Shown: in pieces, positions 17,853 to 26,812 of the stretch | How the letters are laid out: every line of letters starts with the position of its first letter | Numbering within the stretch: position 1 is the stretch's first letter | Source: CAWCDJ01 sp963796485 | Lineage (GTDB): Bacteria; Acidobacteriota; Terriglobia; Bryobacterales; Bryobacteraceae | Assembly (NCBI GenBank): GCA_963796485.1 | Contig: CAWCLV010000004.1 | Location: 434,001-498,000, forward strand | DNA length: 64,000 bases | Direction: 5' to 3' | Position numbers and translations under genes: made by a program | Notes under the pieces: model-generated | Seen by the model: only the letters and a program-made list of their open reading frames with translations | Database searches by the model: none | Told to the model about the DNA's origin: nothing

Positions 17853-18371
17853 ATGAATCTCTTCAAAAAATGGGGCGCGGCGATCGCCACAACTGCGTTT
17901 CTAGCGTGTTGCACCGCCGTCGGGCATTCCGAACCGGCCCGAAGCTACGCTTCCGCGGCCACGGTCCGCCAGACACAACGGGAACTCAAAGCAGAGGGAT
18001 ATTATCACGGCAGAATCGATGGCATCGCGGGTCCGCAAACGCGAGGCGCGCTCAGGCAATACCAGCGGGATAACGCCTTGCCGGTCACCGGGCGTCTGAC
18101 CGCTTCCACCGCGAACCGCCTGGGTGCCAACCGGCCTTCGAACGAGTCGCAATCCGCCGGCAACTCGGTCACGGGTGAGTATAGTCATGCGGGACACGCG
18201 GTTGCCGGCGGCACAACCGGCATGGTCCACCAGATGCAGCAAGGGAACGTCGGGAGCGGCGTCGCCCAGTTTGGAACTGGGGTAAAGAACGGCGCCGTCT
18301 CTGTTGGAAAAGGCACAGCCCACGGAGCCGAGAAGGCCTATCGGGGCGTGAAAAAGGCGATCCCCCACTAA
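17853..18371 (+). CDS. secreted peptidoglycan-binding-domain protein
   Basis: A 172-residue protein with a signal peptide ending around a Cys (AAIATTAFLACCTAVGHS; possibly a lipoprotein). It carries one PG_binding_1 domain: VRQTQRELKAEGYYHGRIDG, then GPQTRGALRQYQRDNALPVTG. The C-terminal part is Gly/Ala-rich low complexity without a recognised catalytic domain, so it probably anchors in the cell wall rather than cutting it. The ATG at 17853 is taken because the signal peptide starts there. Confidence 0.8.
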   Translation: MNLFKKWGAAIATTAFLACCTAVGHSEPARSYASAATVRQTQRELKAEGYYHGRIDGIAGPQTRGALRQYQRDNALPVTGRLTASTANRLGANRPSNESQSAGNSVTGEYSHAGHAVAGGTTGMVHQMQQGNVGSGVAQFGTGVKNGAVSVGKGTAHGAEKAYRGVKKAIPH

Positions 18372-18420
18372 CAATTGAGCCGAATCGCGGCCGCGCCGCT
18401 CTTCGGCAGGCTGCCGCGGG

Positions 18421-19731
18421 ATGAATGTAGACCTCTGGTACATCGGACTGGGAGTTTTGTTTGCCGGAATCGCGGTCAGCGGTACGCTGATCGAACGGCT
18501 TCCGGCAAGCACCGCTCTTGTGTATTTTTTTGTCGGGCTCGCGCTCGGGAGGCAATGGCTGAACCTGCTTCCGTTGAGCCCTACGAGCGACACGGTATTT
18601 CTGGAACGCGCGGCCGAAATCGCGGTTCTGGTATCGCTCTTCACGGCGGGCCTGAAACTTCGGGTCCGGCTCGGGGATAAACGCTGGGCAGGAGCCTTCC
18701 GCCTCGCTTTCCCCTCAATGTGGGTAACCGTCCTGCTCTCCGCCTTGGCCGGACACTTCCTGTTCGGGCTCTGTCCCGGGGTCTCCGTGCTGCTTGGCGC
18801 GATGCTGGCGCCGACCGATCCGGTACTGGCCTCCGAGGTCGAAGTAACTAGTCCGTTCGATGAGAACCGCCTTCGTTTTGCGATCACCGGCGAAGCGGGG
18901 ATGAACGACGGGTCCGCATTTCCATTTCTCCTCCTGGGACTCGGCGTATTGCGGACGGGCAGTTTCGGCGCGGTATTCGGAAGCTGGCTCGGCCTTCATT
19001 TCATTTACGCGACCGTCGCTGGAATCGGCCTCGGAGCACTCGCGGGCAAACTGTTCGGGCACTATATTCTGCACCTTCGAATCGTCCACGGGCACGCGCT
19101 GGGCTATAACGATTTCCTCGCTCTCGGCCTCATAGGGGTCACCTTCGGCACCGTGCAACTCTGCCAGGCCAACGGTTTCCTGGCCGTATTCGCAGCGGGT
19201 TACGGCCTGCGATATGTCGAGATGAGCCAGAGCCGGGATACCAATGAAGATTCCATCGCCCTTCCACTAGGACAGCGCGCACGAGACGAGATTGCCCGCA
19301 GCCAGGATCGCGGCCCGGTGTATATGACCGCCACGATGCTCGAGTTCAACAAACACTACGAGCGCATTACGGAGTTCGCCCTCGTCATCATGATCGGCGC
19401 GATGTTCACCTTTTCCATGGTGACGCTTCAGAGCGGTTTTTTCACCGCGCTGCTATTCCTGGTCATTCGTCCGCTTGGCGTCAATCTGGGCTTATTGCGC
19501 TCCGGCGCGAACGCCCTCGAGCGCGGACTGGTCTCCTGGTTCGGGATGCGGGGCGTCGGCTCGCTTTACTATCTGCTTTACGCGCTGAATCACGGCCTCG
19601 CGGGACCGCAAGCGAAGCTGCTCGTGGATTTCGTCTTCACCGCGATCATGGTATCGATCGTGCTCCACGGCGTCACCGCGACTTTGTTGAAGCCCCTGGT
19701 CTGCAGGGCCGGAGGTTCCGAGCCCTGTTAA
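18421..19731 (+). CDS. CPA1-family Na+(K+)/H+ antiporter
   Basis: A 436-residue inner-membrane protein with about 12 hydrophobic segments. Family landmarks are LFTAGLKLRVRL, LGAMLAPTDPVLASEV (ion-binding region) and ITGEAGMNDGSAFPF, typical of the cation:proton antiporter-1 family. It lacks the long cytoplasmic regulatory tail of some members. It likely exchanges Na+ or K+ for H+. The gene is convergent with the next one, sharing 4 bases at the stop codons. Confidence 0.88.
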   Translation: MNVDLWYIGLGVLFAGIAVSGTLIERLPASTALVYFFVGLALGRQWLNLLPLSPTSDTVFLERAAEIAVLVSLFTAGLKLRVRLGDKRWAGAFRLAFPSMWVTVLLSALAGHFLFGLCPGVSVLLGAMLAPTDPVLASEVEVTSPFDENRLRFAITGEAGMNDGSAFPFLLLGLGVLRTGSFGAVFGSWLGLHFIYATVAGIGLGALAGKLFGHYILHLRIVHGHALGYNDFLALGLIGVTFGTVQLCQANGFLAVFAAGYGLRYVEMSQSRDTNEDSIALPLGQRARDEIARSQDRGPVYMTATMLEFNKHYERITEFALVIMIGAMFTFSMVTLQSGFFTALLFLVIRPLGVNLGLLRSGANALERGLVSWFGMRGVGSLYYLLYALNHGLAGPQAKLLVDFVFTAIMVSIVLHGVTATLLKPLVCRAGGSEPC

Positions 19732-20687
19732 CCCGCCCGGAAGGGCTGGAAAAGCTCCGTCGTGAAATAGCGCTCCATGCGGTCCGGAAGCACCGTCACG
19801 ATCGTTTCGCCTGCGAAAGATTCCGCAGCCATCATCGCGGCGCGGTAGTTCAGGCCCGAACTCGGGCCCACCGGGAAACCCATGCGAATCAACTCGCGGG
19901 TGGTTTCGATGGCTTCCTCATCCGATACCTCAACCGTACTCATGCCGGGCAGGTCGGACTCACGAAACAGCCCGGAGGCGCACTCCATCACTCCGGGGAT
20001 CCGGCAACTGAAGCTGCAACACTCCTGCTCGCGTGTTTTGCCGAGGTCCACCGGACGGGCCAGGAAAGCCCGCGGAACCAGTCCTCGGGTGGTGCAGCCC
20101 CGCCGCAATCCCAGAAGGGTGCCGCCCGTCCCTACGCCGCTGACCACGGCATCCACTGTGCCTCCGGGAATCTGCGCGAGGATTTCGCGGGCGGTTCCGA
20201 ACTCATGCGCTTCGGCATTTTCGGGATTCGCGAACTGGTGCGGCAGAAATGCGCCCAACTCGGCGCCCAGGCGCTCCGACTCGGCGATGCAGCCGGCAAT
20301 GCCCGCGTCCCGGCTGCTGAAGTGTACCGTCCCTCCGTAGGCGCGGATCATGAGCGACCGTTCGTTGCTGATGCCCTCCGGCACCACCGCGATGAAACGC
20401 AGACCGAGCTGGCTACACACCAAGGCCATCGCGATGCTGGTCGAACCGCTGGACGCTTCGATTACGATATCTCCAGCCTGGACCTTTCCGCGTTCGTACG
20501 CATTTCCGAGGATGTACCGGGCGATCCGGTCCTTGGTGGACCCGCTGGGATTCAGGAATTCCAGCTTGCACCAGATCTGCCGCGAGCTGGACGAAATCCG
20601 AATCGGAATCAGCGGCGTGGCCGGCAGGTCGGCCGGATACCGGTTCACAGCAGCAACGGCCGGGTAGTTCGCGATGGAAGAACTCAC
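19728..20687 (-). CDS. PLP-dependent cysteine-synthase-like enzyme
   Basis: A 319-residue fold-type II PLP enzyme. The PLP Lys lies in LEFLNPSGSTKDRIARYIL, the phosphate/substrate loop is EASSGSTSIAMAL, and the PLP-phosphate glycine loop is SGVGTGGTLLG, as in CysK/CysM. Towards the C-terminus it has an unusual Cys-rich segment, EQECCSFSCRIPGV, where the usual family has a GPHKIQGIG-type loop, so substrate choice may differ from O-acetylserine. The start is GTG. The stop overlaps the antiporter stop tail to tail. Confidence 0.8.
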   Translation of the reverse strand: MSSSIANYPAVAAVNRYPADLPATPLIPIRISSSSRQIWCKLEFLNPSGSTKDRIARYILGNAYERGKVQAGDIVIEASSGSTSIAMALVCSQLGLRFIAVVPEGISNERSLMIRAYGGTVHFSSRDAGIAGCIAESERLGAELGAFLPHQFANPENAEAHEFGTAREILAQIPGGTVDAVVSGVGTGGTLLGLRRGCTTRGLVPRAFLARPVDLGKTREQECCSFSCRIPGVMECASGLFRESDLPGMSTVEVSDEEAIETTRELIRMGFPVGPSSGLNYRAAMMAAESFAGETIVTVLPDRMERYFTTELFQPFRAG

Positions 20688-20880
20688 GTCCCCGATTCTA
20701 ACTTAAGTAATGTAGCGGTTGAGCTCCGGTCAGTTCAGCGCTGCTCTTCGCTCTCCCGATGCGCCGCCAATTGAAAGCGCTCGGCGAGTAGGTCCTGGAG
20801 CATCAGGTTCAGTTGCGGAACCCCGCGGGAAGCCGATCGTAAGCGTCACAGCTTAAGCCGGCTACGATCATCCGCATACA

Positions 20881-22119
20881 TTACTTTCCCCAATTCATAT
20901 CCGCGAACTTCAAATACTGCTCCCAGTCGTACGCCGTCACATCGTGCTTGCCGGTCCGAATGTGGTACGCCACCGACTGCCCCATCACCGGATGCTCCAC
21001 CGCCGGCATTTCGTCCGACGGCAGACCTTTCCTGCCGAGCAGTTTCCAAACCCGGCCGGCATCGTATGCTCCCAGGAACTCGCCGCGCGGATCCGACCAG
21101 CGGTCGCCTTCGGCGCTCGCCACGTACAGCGCCCGCGGCGCGATCAGCCCCAGCAGGAAGTGGGAATCGAAGGGCATCTCGTCCTCGCGTCCGTTATACT
21201 TCCGGAAATTGGCGCAGAACCAGTAGGGGAAATGCGCATTGAGATCCTTCGTGCGCTCTCCGTAATCGCGCCGGCTGATCGCCGCTCCGCCCTCCCCGGA
21301 TTCGTTCGAAATCACCAGCGAAAAGCGGGTGTCCTGCGCACCGGCCCAGATCGCCGTCTTCCCCAATCGCGAGTGGCCGAACACCGCCACGTGCTCCGCA
21401 TCCACGGCGGGGTCCGTTTCCAGGTAATCCATGGCGCGGCTAAGCGCCCAGGCCCACGCCGAAATCGCGCCCCACTCGCCGGCCGCCGGCCCGGTCTGCC
21501 CGGGCTTGAAGAAAAGCGGCCGCACACCGTATTTCATGCCGCCATCGAAATCCGGCTCGATGTCGCCGTAATACATCACGGCCAGGCCGTACCCGTGCTC
21601 CAGAATCCGATCGACCTGCCACTGTTGCAAGTGCGTCCCGCGCGATTTCTCCTGGCCCGGCTGCTTCACGCCCCGAACCCACTCGTCGCCCAGCGGGACG
21701 CCCGGGTCGTTCGCCACGCTTTGGATCGGCGCAAACGAGAGCCCGAGCACCACCGGCACCGCGCCCTTCGCGGCAGCCGGTAAATACAGGAGCAACCGCG
21801 CCCTCGGCTCCGCGCTCCTGCCGCCGAAATAGATCGTCACGATCTTCCGCGTCGCCTTGCCGCCCAGCGCCTGCCGGTCCACCGACCCCACGTCCCACGC
21901 CAGTTTGGCCGGCCTCGCCGGACTGCGGCCGAAGACCTCGCTCCGGTACATTTCCAGGATCTGGCTTCTCCGCTTCTCCCATCCGGTGCGGTCTTTCACT
22001 CCGGCCAAAACGTCCGGCAGCGTGTACTTCGGAACGCGGGCTTCGTCGTAGATCACGTCCGGCGTTTGCGCACCCAGGCGCAAACCGGCAGCCAGCAAAA
22101 CCAGCACGGCGGTCTTCAT
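20881..22119 (-). CDS. CE15 glucuronoyl methylesterase, secreted
   Basis: A 412-residue alpha/beta hydrolase with a signal peptide (TAVLVLLAAGLRLGA). It should cleave ester bonds between lignin and 4-O-methyl-glucuronic acid on xylan. The nucleophile elbow is VFGHSRLGKTA (Ser about 250); the acidic residue is in ISNESGEGGAA and the catalytic His in RTGKHDVTAYDWEQYLKF. Bacterial CE15 enzymes, including one studied from Solibacter usitatus, share this GHSRLGK form. An RBS (GGAGATGG) precedes ATG 22119. The role in plant-biomass use is inferred from the family. Confidence 0.88.
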   Translation of the reverse strand: MKTAVLVLLAAGLRLGAQTPDVIYDEARVPKYTLPDVLAGVKDRTGWEKRRSQILEMYRSEVFGRSPARPAKLAWDVGSVDRQALGGKATRKIVTIYFGGRSAEPRARLLLYLPAAAKGAVPVVLGLSFAPIQSVANDPGVPLGDEWVRGVKQPGQEKSRGTHLQQWQVDRILEHGYGLAVMYYGDIEPDFDGGMKYGVRPLFFKPGQTGPAAGEWGAISAWAWALSRAMDYLETDPAVDAEHVAVFGHSRLGKTAIWAGAQDTRFSLVISNESGEGGAAISRRDYGERTKDLNAHFPYWFCANFRKYNGREDEMPFDSHFLLGLIAPRALYVASAEGDRWSDPRGEFLGAYDAGRVWKLLGRKGLPSDEMPAVEHPVMGQSVAYHIRTGKHDVTAYDWEQYLKFADMNWGK

Positions 22120-22185
22120 GGTTCCATCTCCGTACCCGATTGTAATTCGCCACGCGCTACAATCGCAGAGGCTTTGGGAGGCACA

Positions 22186-22974
22186 TTGAAGCTCACCGTC
22201 CTTTGTGCGTTCCTGTTAGGAACCGTCTTGCCGGCGCCCGCTCAGGCGCCCCGGCCAAAATTGCAAGCCCTGATCATCACCGGCCAGAACGGCCACGACT
22301 GGCGCGCCACAACCCCGGTGCTCCGCAGTCTGCTCGAACAGAGCGGCCGTTTCGAGGTCCGCATCACCGAGGAATTCCGCGGTGCCGGTCCGGAAACGCT
22401 GGCCCCCTACGACGTCGTGATCCTGAATTATTACGAAAAGAAGCAGCCGGATTTGAAGTGGGGAGAGCGCGCCGAAAACGCCCTCGTGAACTACGTTCGG
22501 AGTGGAAAAGGCCTGGTCGTATACCACTTCTCCACGGCGGCGTTCGAAGGCTGGACCGAATTCGAGAAGATGTGCGCCGGCAACTGGCGTCCGAATTTCG
22601 GCCACCACTCCGCCCGCCACGATTTCAAGGTGGAGGTCACCGACCGCGAGCACCCCATCACGCGCGGCCTTGCCGCATCCTATCCCCAGCCGAACGATGA
22701 GCTTTACGCCAACCTCAAGTGGCAGCCGGCCGGAACGTATCACGTCCTCGCCACCGCCTGGGACGACCATACGCTCTACAAACCCGGCGAGAAGCAGCCG
22801 ATCCCCGGCCCCGGCGCCAACGAGCCGATGCTTTGGACGGTGGATTATGGCAAAGGCCGCGTTTTCATCGACGCCCTCGGTCATGACCCGGACGCCATGA
22901 AGAGCGAAATCTTCGTCAAATCGCTGATCCGCGGCACCGAGTGGGCAGCAACCGGAACCGTCACGGTCCAATAG
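22186..22974 (+). CDS. secreted ThuA-domain protein
   Basis: A 262-residue class-I glutamine-amidotransferase-like protein of the ThuA (trehalose utilisation) family. A signal peptide (LTVLCAFLLGTVLPAPAQA) is followed by LITGQNGHDWRATTPVL, GLVVYHFSTAAFEGW, and a C-terminal GKGRVFIDALGHDPDAM, typical of the family. No catalytic Cys triad is present, as is usual for ThuA. The TTG start at 22186 is preferred for its GGGAGG box and immediate signal sequence. Substrate unknown; a role in sugar metabolism is assumed from family only. Confidence 0.8.
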   Translation: MKLTVLCAFLLGTVLPAPAQAPRPKLQALIITGQNGHDWRATTPVLRSLLEQSGRFEVRITEEFRGAGPETLAPYDVVILNYYEKKQPDLKWGERAENALVNYVRSGKGLVVYHFSTAAFEGWTEFEKMCAGNWRPNFGHHSARHDFKVEVTDREHPITRGLAASYPQPNDELYANLKWQPAGTYHVLATAWDDHTLYKPGEKQPIPGPGANEPMLWTVDYGKGRVFIDALGHDPDAMKSEIFVKSLIRGTEWAATGTVTVQ

Positions 22975-23086
22975 CTGCGCTGCGGCCGGCGACGGCCGGC
23001 AAATCAACGGAACAGGGCGGCACGCCGACTTCCCGGCCCAGCCACTGTTACAGTAAATCTTTCACCGATATTCGAAAGGGTCCTCC

Positions 23087-24625
23087 ATGGCAATTGGCTC
23101 AGCAGGCACCACCCGTGTTTTGAACTCCAGTCTGGAACGGAAAATCATGAGCGCCGACGAAGCTGCGGCTCTCATCCGTTCCGGCGAACAGATCGGCATG
23201 AGCGGCTTCACCGGGTCGGGTTATCCCAAGGCCGTTCCTATCGCGCTGGCTCGCCGCATTGCAGACGCCAATTTCCGCGGCCAGAAGTTTCAGGTCAGCG
23301 TCTTCACCGGCGCTTCCACCGGTCCCGAGCTCGACGGAGCGCTGGCTATGGCGGGAGGCATTCATCTGCGTCTTCCGTATCAATCGGACCCCGAAACCCG
23401 CAAGCGTATCAATGCGGGCGAAATGGATTACATGGATATTCACCTCAGCCATGTCGCTCAGTTCGTTGAGTATGGATTTCTGGGCAAGCTCGATGTCGCG
23501 CTGATCGAGGTCGCTGCTGTGCTGGAGGACGGACGAGTCGTGCCGAGTTCGTCCATCGGCAACAACAAGACTTGGATCGATCAGGCGGAGCGCGTAATCC
23601 TCGAGGTGAACTCGTGGCAGCCGGCTGCGTTGGAGGGCATGCATGACATCTACTACGGTCTCGAGCCGCCGCCGAATCGCGCGCCGATTCCTCTGGTGCG
23701 TCCCGGCCAGCGCATTGGCACGCCTTACCTCCAGGTTCCTCCCGAAAAGGTAGTGGCTATCGTGCTCACCGATTCTCCCGACCGCAATAGCGCCTTCAAA
23801 GCGCCGGACCAGGCTTCCAAACGCATCGCTGGTCACATACTGGAATTCCTCAACTGGGAAGTTCAGAAGGGCCGTATGCCGGCGAATCTGCTCCCCCTGC
23901 AATCCGGCGTCGGCAACATCGCCAACGCGGTTTTGTTCGGGCTTGAGGAAGGCCCGTTTGAGAACCTGACCGCCTACACGGAAGTCATTCAAGACGGTAT
24001 GGTTCGTCTCCTCAAGTCAGGCAAGGTAACGTCGGCTTCGGCCACCGCCTTCTCCCTGAGTCCCGAAATGCTGGCTGAAGTGAATGCCGATATGGCGAGT
24101 TATCGGGACCGCATCATTCTCCGCCCGCAGGAGATCTCCAATCATCCCGAGATCATTCGCCGCCTCGGCGTAATTGCCATGAACGGGATGATCGAGGCCG
24201 ACATATATGGCAACGTCAACTCCACGCACGTGATGGGATCGCGCATCCAGAACGGCATCGGCGGCTCCGGTGACTTCGCGCGCAACGGATACCTCTCGAT
24301 CTTTATGGCGCCCTCCACCGCGCAGGGCGGGACCATTTCGACCATCGTGCCGATGGTGTCGCACGTGGACCACACCGAGCATGACGTGCAGGTCATTGTG
24401 ACGGAGTACGGGTTGGCCGACCTGCGCGGATTGTCGCCGCGTCAACGTGCGCACCTCATCATCGAGAAGTGCTCCAATCCGGACTACAAGAGCCTGTTGC
24501 TCGATTATCTGGCCCGGTCGGAGCGCCTGTCGTATGGGAAACATACGCCACACCTGCTGACTGAATCGCTGGGCTGGCATGCCCGTTATCTGCGAAGCGG
24601 ACACATGCGTCCCCGAGTGGACTGA
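23087..24625 (+). CDS. succinate/acetate-type CoA-transferase
   Basis: A 512-residue class I CoA-transferase of the acetyl-CoA hydrolase/transferase (Cat1, AarC, ScpC) group. Landmarks: GMSGFTGSGYPKAVP near the start, QSGVGNIANAVLFGLEEGPF (oxyanion region), the likely catalytic Glu in LTAYTEVIQDGMV, and STHVMGSRIQNGIGGSGDFARN near the C-terminus. It moves CoA between succinyl-CoA and acetate or propionate. With the methylmalonyl-CoA operon 6 kb upstream it could complete a propionate-succinate cycle, though the two are separate transcription units. The 280 bases after it hold no gene I can see. Confidence 0.87.
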   Translation: MAIGSAGTTRVLNSSLERKIMSADEAAALIRSGEQIGMSGFTGSGYPKAVPIALARRIADANFRGQKFQVSVFTGASTGPELDGALAMAGGIHLRLPYQSDPETRKRINAGEMDYMDIHLSHVAQFVEYGFLGKLDVALIEVAAVLEDGRVVPSSSIGNNKTWIDQAERVILEVNSWQPAALEGMHDIYYGLEPPPNRAPIPLVRPGQRIGTPYLQVPPEKVVAIVLTDSPDRNSAFKAPDQASKRIAGHILEFLNWEVQKGRMPANLLPLQSGVGNIANAVLFGLEEGPFENLTAYTEVIQDGMVRLLKSGKVTSASATAFSLSPEMLAEVNADMASYRDRIILRPQEISNHPEIIRRLGVIAMNGMIEADIYGNVNSTHVMGSRIQNGIGGSGDFARNGYLSIFMAPSTAQGGTISTIVPMVSHVDHTEHDVQVIVTEYGLADLRGLSPRQRAHLIIEKCSNPDYKSLLLDYLARSERLSYGKHTPHLLTESLGWHARYLRSGHMRPRVD

Positions 24626-24904
24626 TGCAACCACAAGCAATCCCAACGAGGCCTTAGACTTTCCGACCCTCAATCTTGCCCTCAGCAAGGGGGGCCCAAT
24701 TGGGGAAGCGGGCACTACCTTCGGGGCAAGAATGTATCTGTAGACGCGATCAACACTCTCGGCCCTAATCTCCCGGGCGCCTCCAACGGGACCGGCTGGA
24801 TAATGGTGGCTTGCGGGGTCCGAACCCAGCAGAGCCCGCATTTCAATCGAGTACACGGTATCCCACGTGGTGATACTTGCTCTACAGGGATTTAGGGGAG
24901 ACGT

Positions 24905-25432
24905 GTGAGATTAGAATTGAAACTGGCACTGTCCGCGATACCGCTCCTGTTCGCGGGTCTTGGCGCCAGCCAGACCGAGCAGCGCCCAAAGCCCTTTTTC
25001 TCAGTCGCACTCACTCCAGAACGCACGCAGGCCCGAATAGGTTCGCCGATGCACCTGAAAATGACTATGACGAATACCTCGGACCACGATCTCCGGTTCA
25101 CCGTGAGGGTCTTGCAAGCCAAAGACCTGAACTACGCGCCCGTGAACGCGCGTCAAGTGGATATTCAACTCCTTGATAGCAAAGGACATTTTGTGCCGCT
25201 GACCCCGTATGGCAGGGCGGTGCGCGGCCAATGTGGCGAGTGCGGCGGTGGAGGCACTTTAGGAGACCTCAGGCCTGGCGAGAGCCTCAACGAAGAGGTA
25301 GACCTCAGCAGGGAATTCGACATTACGAAACCCGGCAGGTATACCGTCCGTGCACAACAATTAGATGAAGCCAGCAAGCTGCAAGTAAGATCAGATCCAG
25401 TGACAGTTACGCTCAAAAAATATGGCCGGTAG
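24905..25432 (+). CDS. small secreted beta-sandwich protein of unknown function
   Basis: A 175-residue protein with a signal peptide (LKLALSAIPLLFAGLGAS). The mature part looks like an immunoglobulin-type or BsuPI-like beta-sandwich (VALTPERTQARIGSPMHLKMTMTNTSDHDLRF and FDITKPGRYTVRAQQ). A CxxC-Gly pair (GQCGECGGGG) sits in the middle. The start is GTG with GGGGAG upstream. No family can be named firmly. Confidence 0.65.
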   Translation: MRLELKLALSAIPLLFAGLGASQTEQRPKPFFSVALTPERTQARIGSPMHLKMTMTNTSDHDLRFTVRVLQAKDLNYAPVNARQVDIQLLDSKGHFVPLTPYGRAVRGQCGECGGGGTLGDLRPGESLNEEVDLSREFDITKPGRYTVRAQQLDEASKLQVRSDPVTVTLKKYGR

Positions 25433-25554
25433 GCAATTCGGCAGCGAAACCCCGAAACGGGCGCAGCCAAGACAGCGATCGTCACCGAAATTGTTGAAAT
25501 TGTTCCCTCGTTCAAACGCCCATGCCGCCATCCCAGAAGCGATAGACTGAAACC

Positions 25555-25776
25555 ATGGCCCGGAAGGCGAGTGTCGTTATCGAGAAGGATGAGCACGGCT
25601 TCTACGCCTGGTGCCCCGAACTGAAGGGATGCCAGTCGCAGGGTGATTCCCTGGAAGAGGCTGTGGCGAACATCAGAGAGGCGATCGAACTCTACCTTGA
25701 AACGCTGCCAAGCGACGAACGTGATACTCTCCTCAGCCGCGAAATTCTAACCACCACCGTTGAAGTGAATGCCTAA
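25555..25776 (+). CDS. hicB: HicB-family antitoxin
   Basis: A 73-residue protein with the partially degraded RNase H-like fold of HicB: VVIEKDEHGFYAWCPELKGCQSQGDSLEEAVANIREAIELYLE. The usual C-terminal DNA-binding extension is absent, as in short HicB forms. It overlaps hicA by 8 bases, so the pair is translated together. The order here is antitoxin first. Confidence 0.88.
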   Translation: MARKASVVIEKDEHGFYAWCPELKGCQSQGDSLEEAVANIREAIELYLETLPSDERDTLLSREILTTTVEVNA

Positions 25777-25990
25777 GCTGCCTCGGTGGACGGCAGTCGA
25801 GGCAGAACGCGCCCTGCTCGGGGCCGGGTTCGAGTTGCTCCGGTCCAAGGGCAGCCATCGAATCTATGGCAAGGGGCCCCGGCGAGTCACCGTCCCATTC
25901 CACGCAGGCGCAGTGCTGCACCCAAAGATCGTCAAGCAAGTACTCGAGACGATTGAAGAAGCTGGTCAAAACACCACGGCAGAGCAATAG
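25769..25990 (+). CDS. hicA: HicA-family mRNA interferase toxin
   Basis: A 73-residue dsRBD-like toxin. The conserved catalytic His lies in RSKGSHRIYG, and the rest fits the family (AERALLGAGFELL, VTVPFHAGAVLHPKIVKQVLETI). Translation-dependent mRNA cleavage is the known family activity. It looks intact and is partnered by the overlapping hicB. Confidence 0.9.
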   Translation: MPKLPRWTAVEAERALLGAGFELLRSKGSHRIYGKGPRRVTVPFHAGAVLHPKIVKQVLETIEEAGQNTTAEQ

Positions 25991-26010
25991 CTCCTGGTAA
26001 ACGCTCTGGG

Positions 26011-26428
26011 GTCAGCCCGCTCCAATTTGGCGCTCTTTCCCCGATCCGCGGAAGCAATTGGCCCGCGACCGCAAACGATCCAACAACCGAGCTGCCGTTC
26101 TACGCCAGCTTCAGGTTCGTATCCGCCTTGATCTCAAGGCCGGCGAACTCGCCGCGGCGCAGTTTGGGAAATGCGGCGGCGATCATCGCGGCGTTGTCGG
26201 TGGCAAGGCCGGGGAGGGGAAAACGGGGGGGAAACGGGTCAGCCTGAACTGTGGAAAACGGGAAAACGGGTCAGCCTGAACTGAGCGATTTCGTTGAGGC
26301 AGTCCGATTAGTCCCACAAACGCCGTAGGGTCCGCCACTCCATTTGCGGATTTTTCCCCGATCCGCGGAACCAATTGGTGCGCGACCGCGAACGTCACGG
26401 TCCAAGAACCGAGTTGCCGTTCTACGCC
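26011..26428. repeat. direct repeat of about 96 bp, two copies with tandem 20-mer
   Basis: Copy 1 spans 26011-26106 and copy 2 spans 26330-26428. Both contain CCCCGATCCGCGGAA, CAATTGG, CGCGACCGC and end in GCCGTTCTACGCC. Between them the 20-mer AAACGGGTCAGCCTGAACTG occurs twice (26232 and 26264). Copy 1 runs into a diverged tsaD 3' end; copy 2 keeps only GATCATCGC of it. The 499 bases from 25991 to 26489 hold no intact gene and look like recombination debris. Confidence 0.7.
26100..26222 (-). pseudogene. tsaD: diverged fragment of the tsaD 3' end
   Basis: Read on the reverse strand, this gives the last 40 or so residues of a TsaD protein: FPLPGLATDNAAMIAAAFP, then LRRGEFAGLEIKADTNLKLA and a TAG stop. 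The intact tsaD at 27058 ends the same way (FPSPGLSTDNAAMIAAAAF...NLTLA) but differs at many nucleotides. It is therefore a copy from a related allele rather than a recent duplication. There is no start, and the rest of the gene is missing. Confidence 0.8.
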
Positions 26429-26489
26429 GTGATCATCGCTCGGCGCTGCTGCGCCGCCAAATCCCAAAATCCACCGCAAATCGCAGCAA

Positions 26490-26812
26490 TCAGATGGCAA
26501 AGGCCGCGCGGACCCGTGCCTTCACGGATTCCCAATCGCGGACGCTGAGATGGCCGATTACCGTCAATTCCGAGCAATGGGTCGTCAACACGTACGCGCG
26601 GAAGCAGGATTCTGCGCGGAGTCCTGCGGATCGCCAGTCCAGGAGGATGTAGTCTGTTGTGCCCGGCGCCTTAGGGACTTCGTGGTGAGAATTCCGACCA
26701 GCACATCTGGGCGCTCAGCGAGATACATGGCGCTCGCAATCACCACGACCTGGCGGACCTTGGTCTCCTGGGCGCCGACCAGGACACCGACCACGACATC
26801 TCCGGGCCTCAA
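26490..26812 (-). pseudogene. PemK/MazF-like toxin, frameshifted
   Basis: The first part from TTG 26812 reads MRPGDVVVGVLVGAQETKV, then VVVIASAMYLAERPDVLVGILTTK, typical of the PemK/MazF ribonuclease fold. The original frame then turns to nonsense, while another frame continues as TDYILLDWRSAGLRAESCFR and AYVLTTHCSELTVIGHLSV to a stop at 26490. One base is missing near 26675, in AAGTCCCTAAGG. The start overlaps the upstream antitoxin stop (TTGA). As sequenced, the toxin is dead or is read only by frameshifting. Confidence 0.75.

Noticed and set aside
24626..24904. tRNA or small RNA in the gap after the CoA-transferase gene.
   Set aside because: No cloverleaf, CCA end or promoter-terminator pair could be found by eye.
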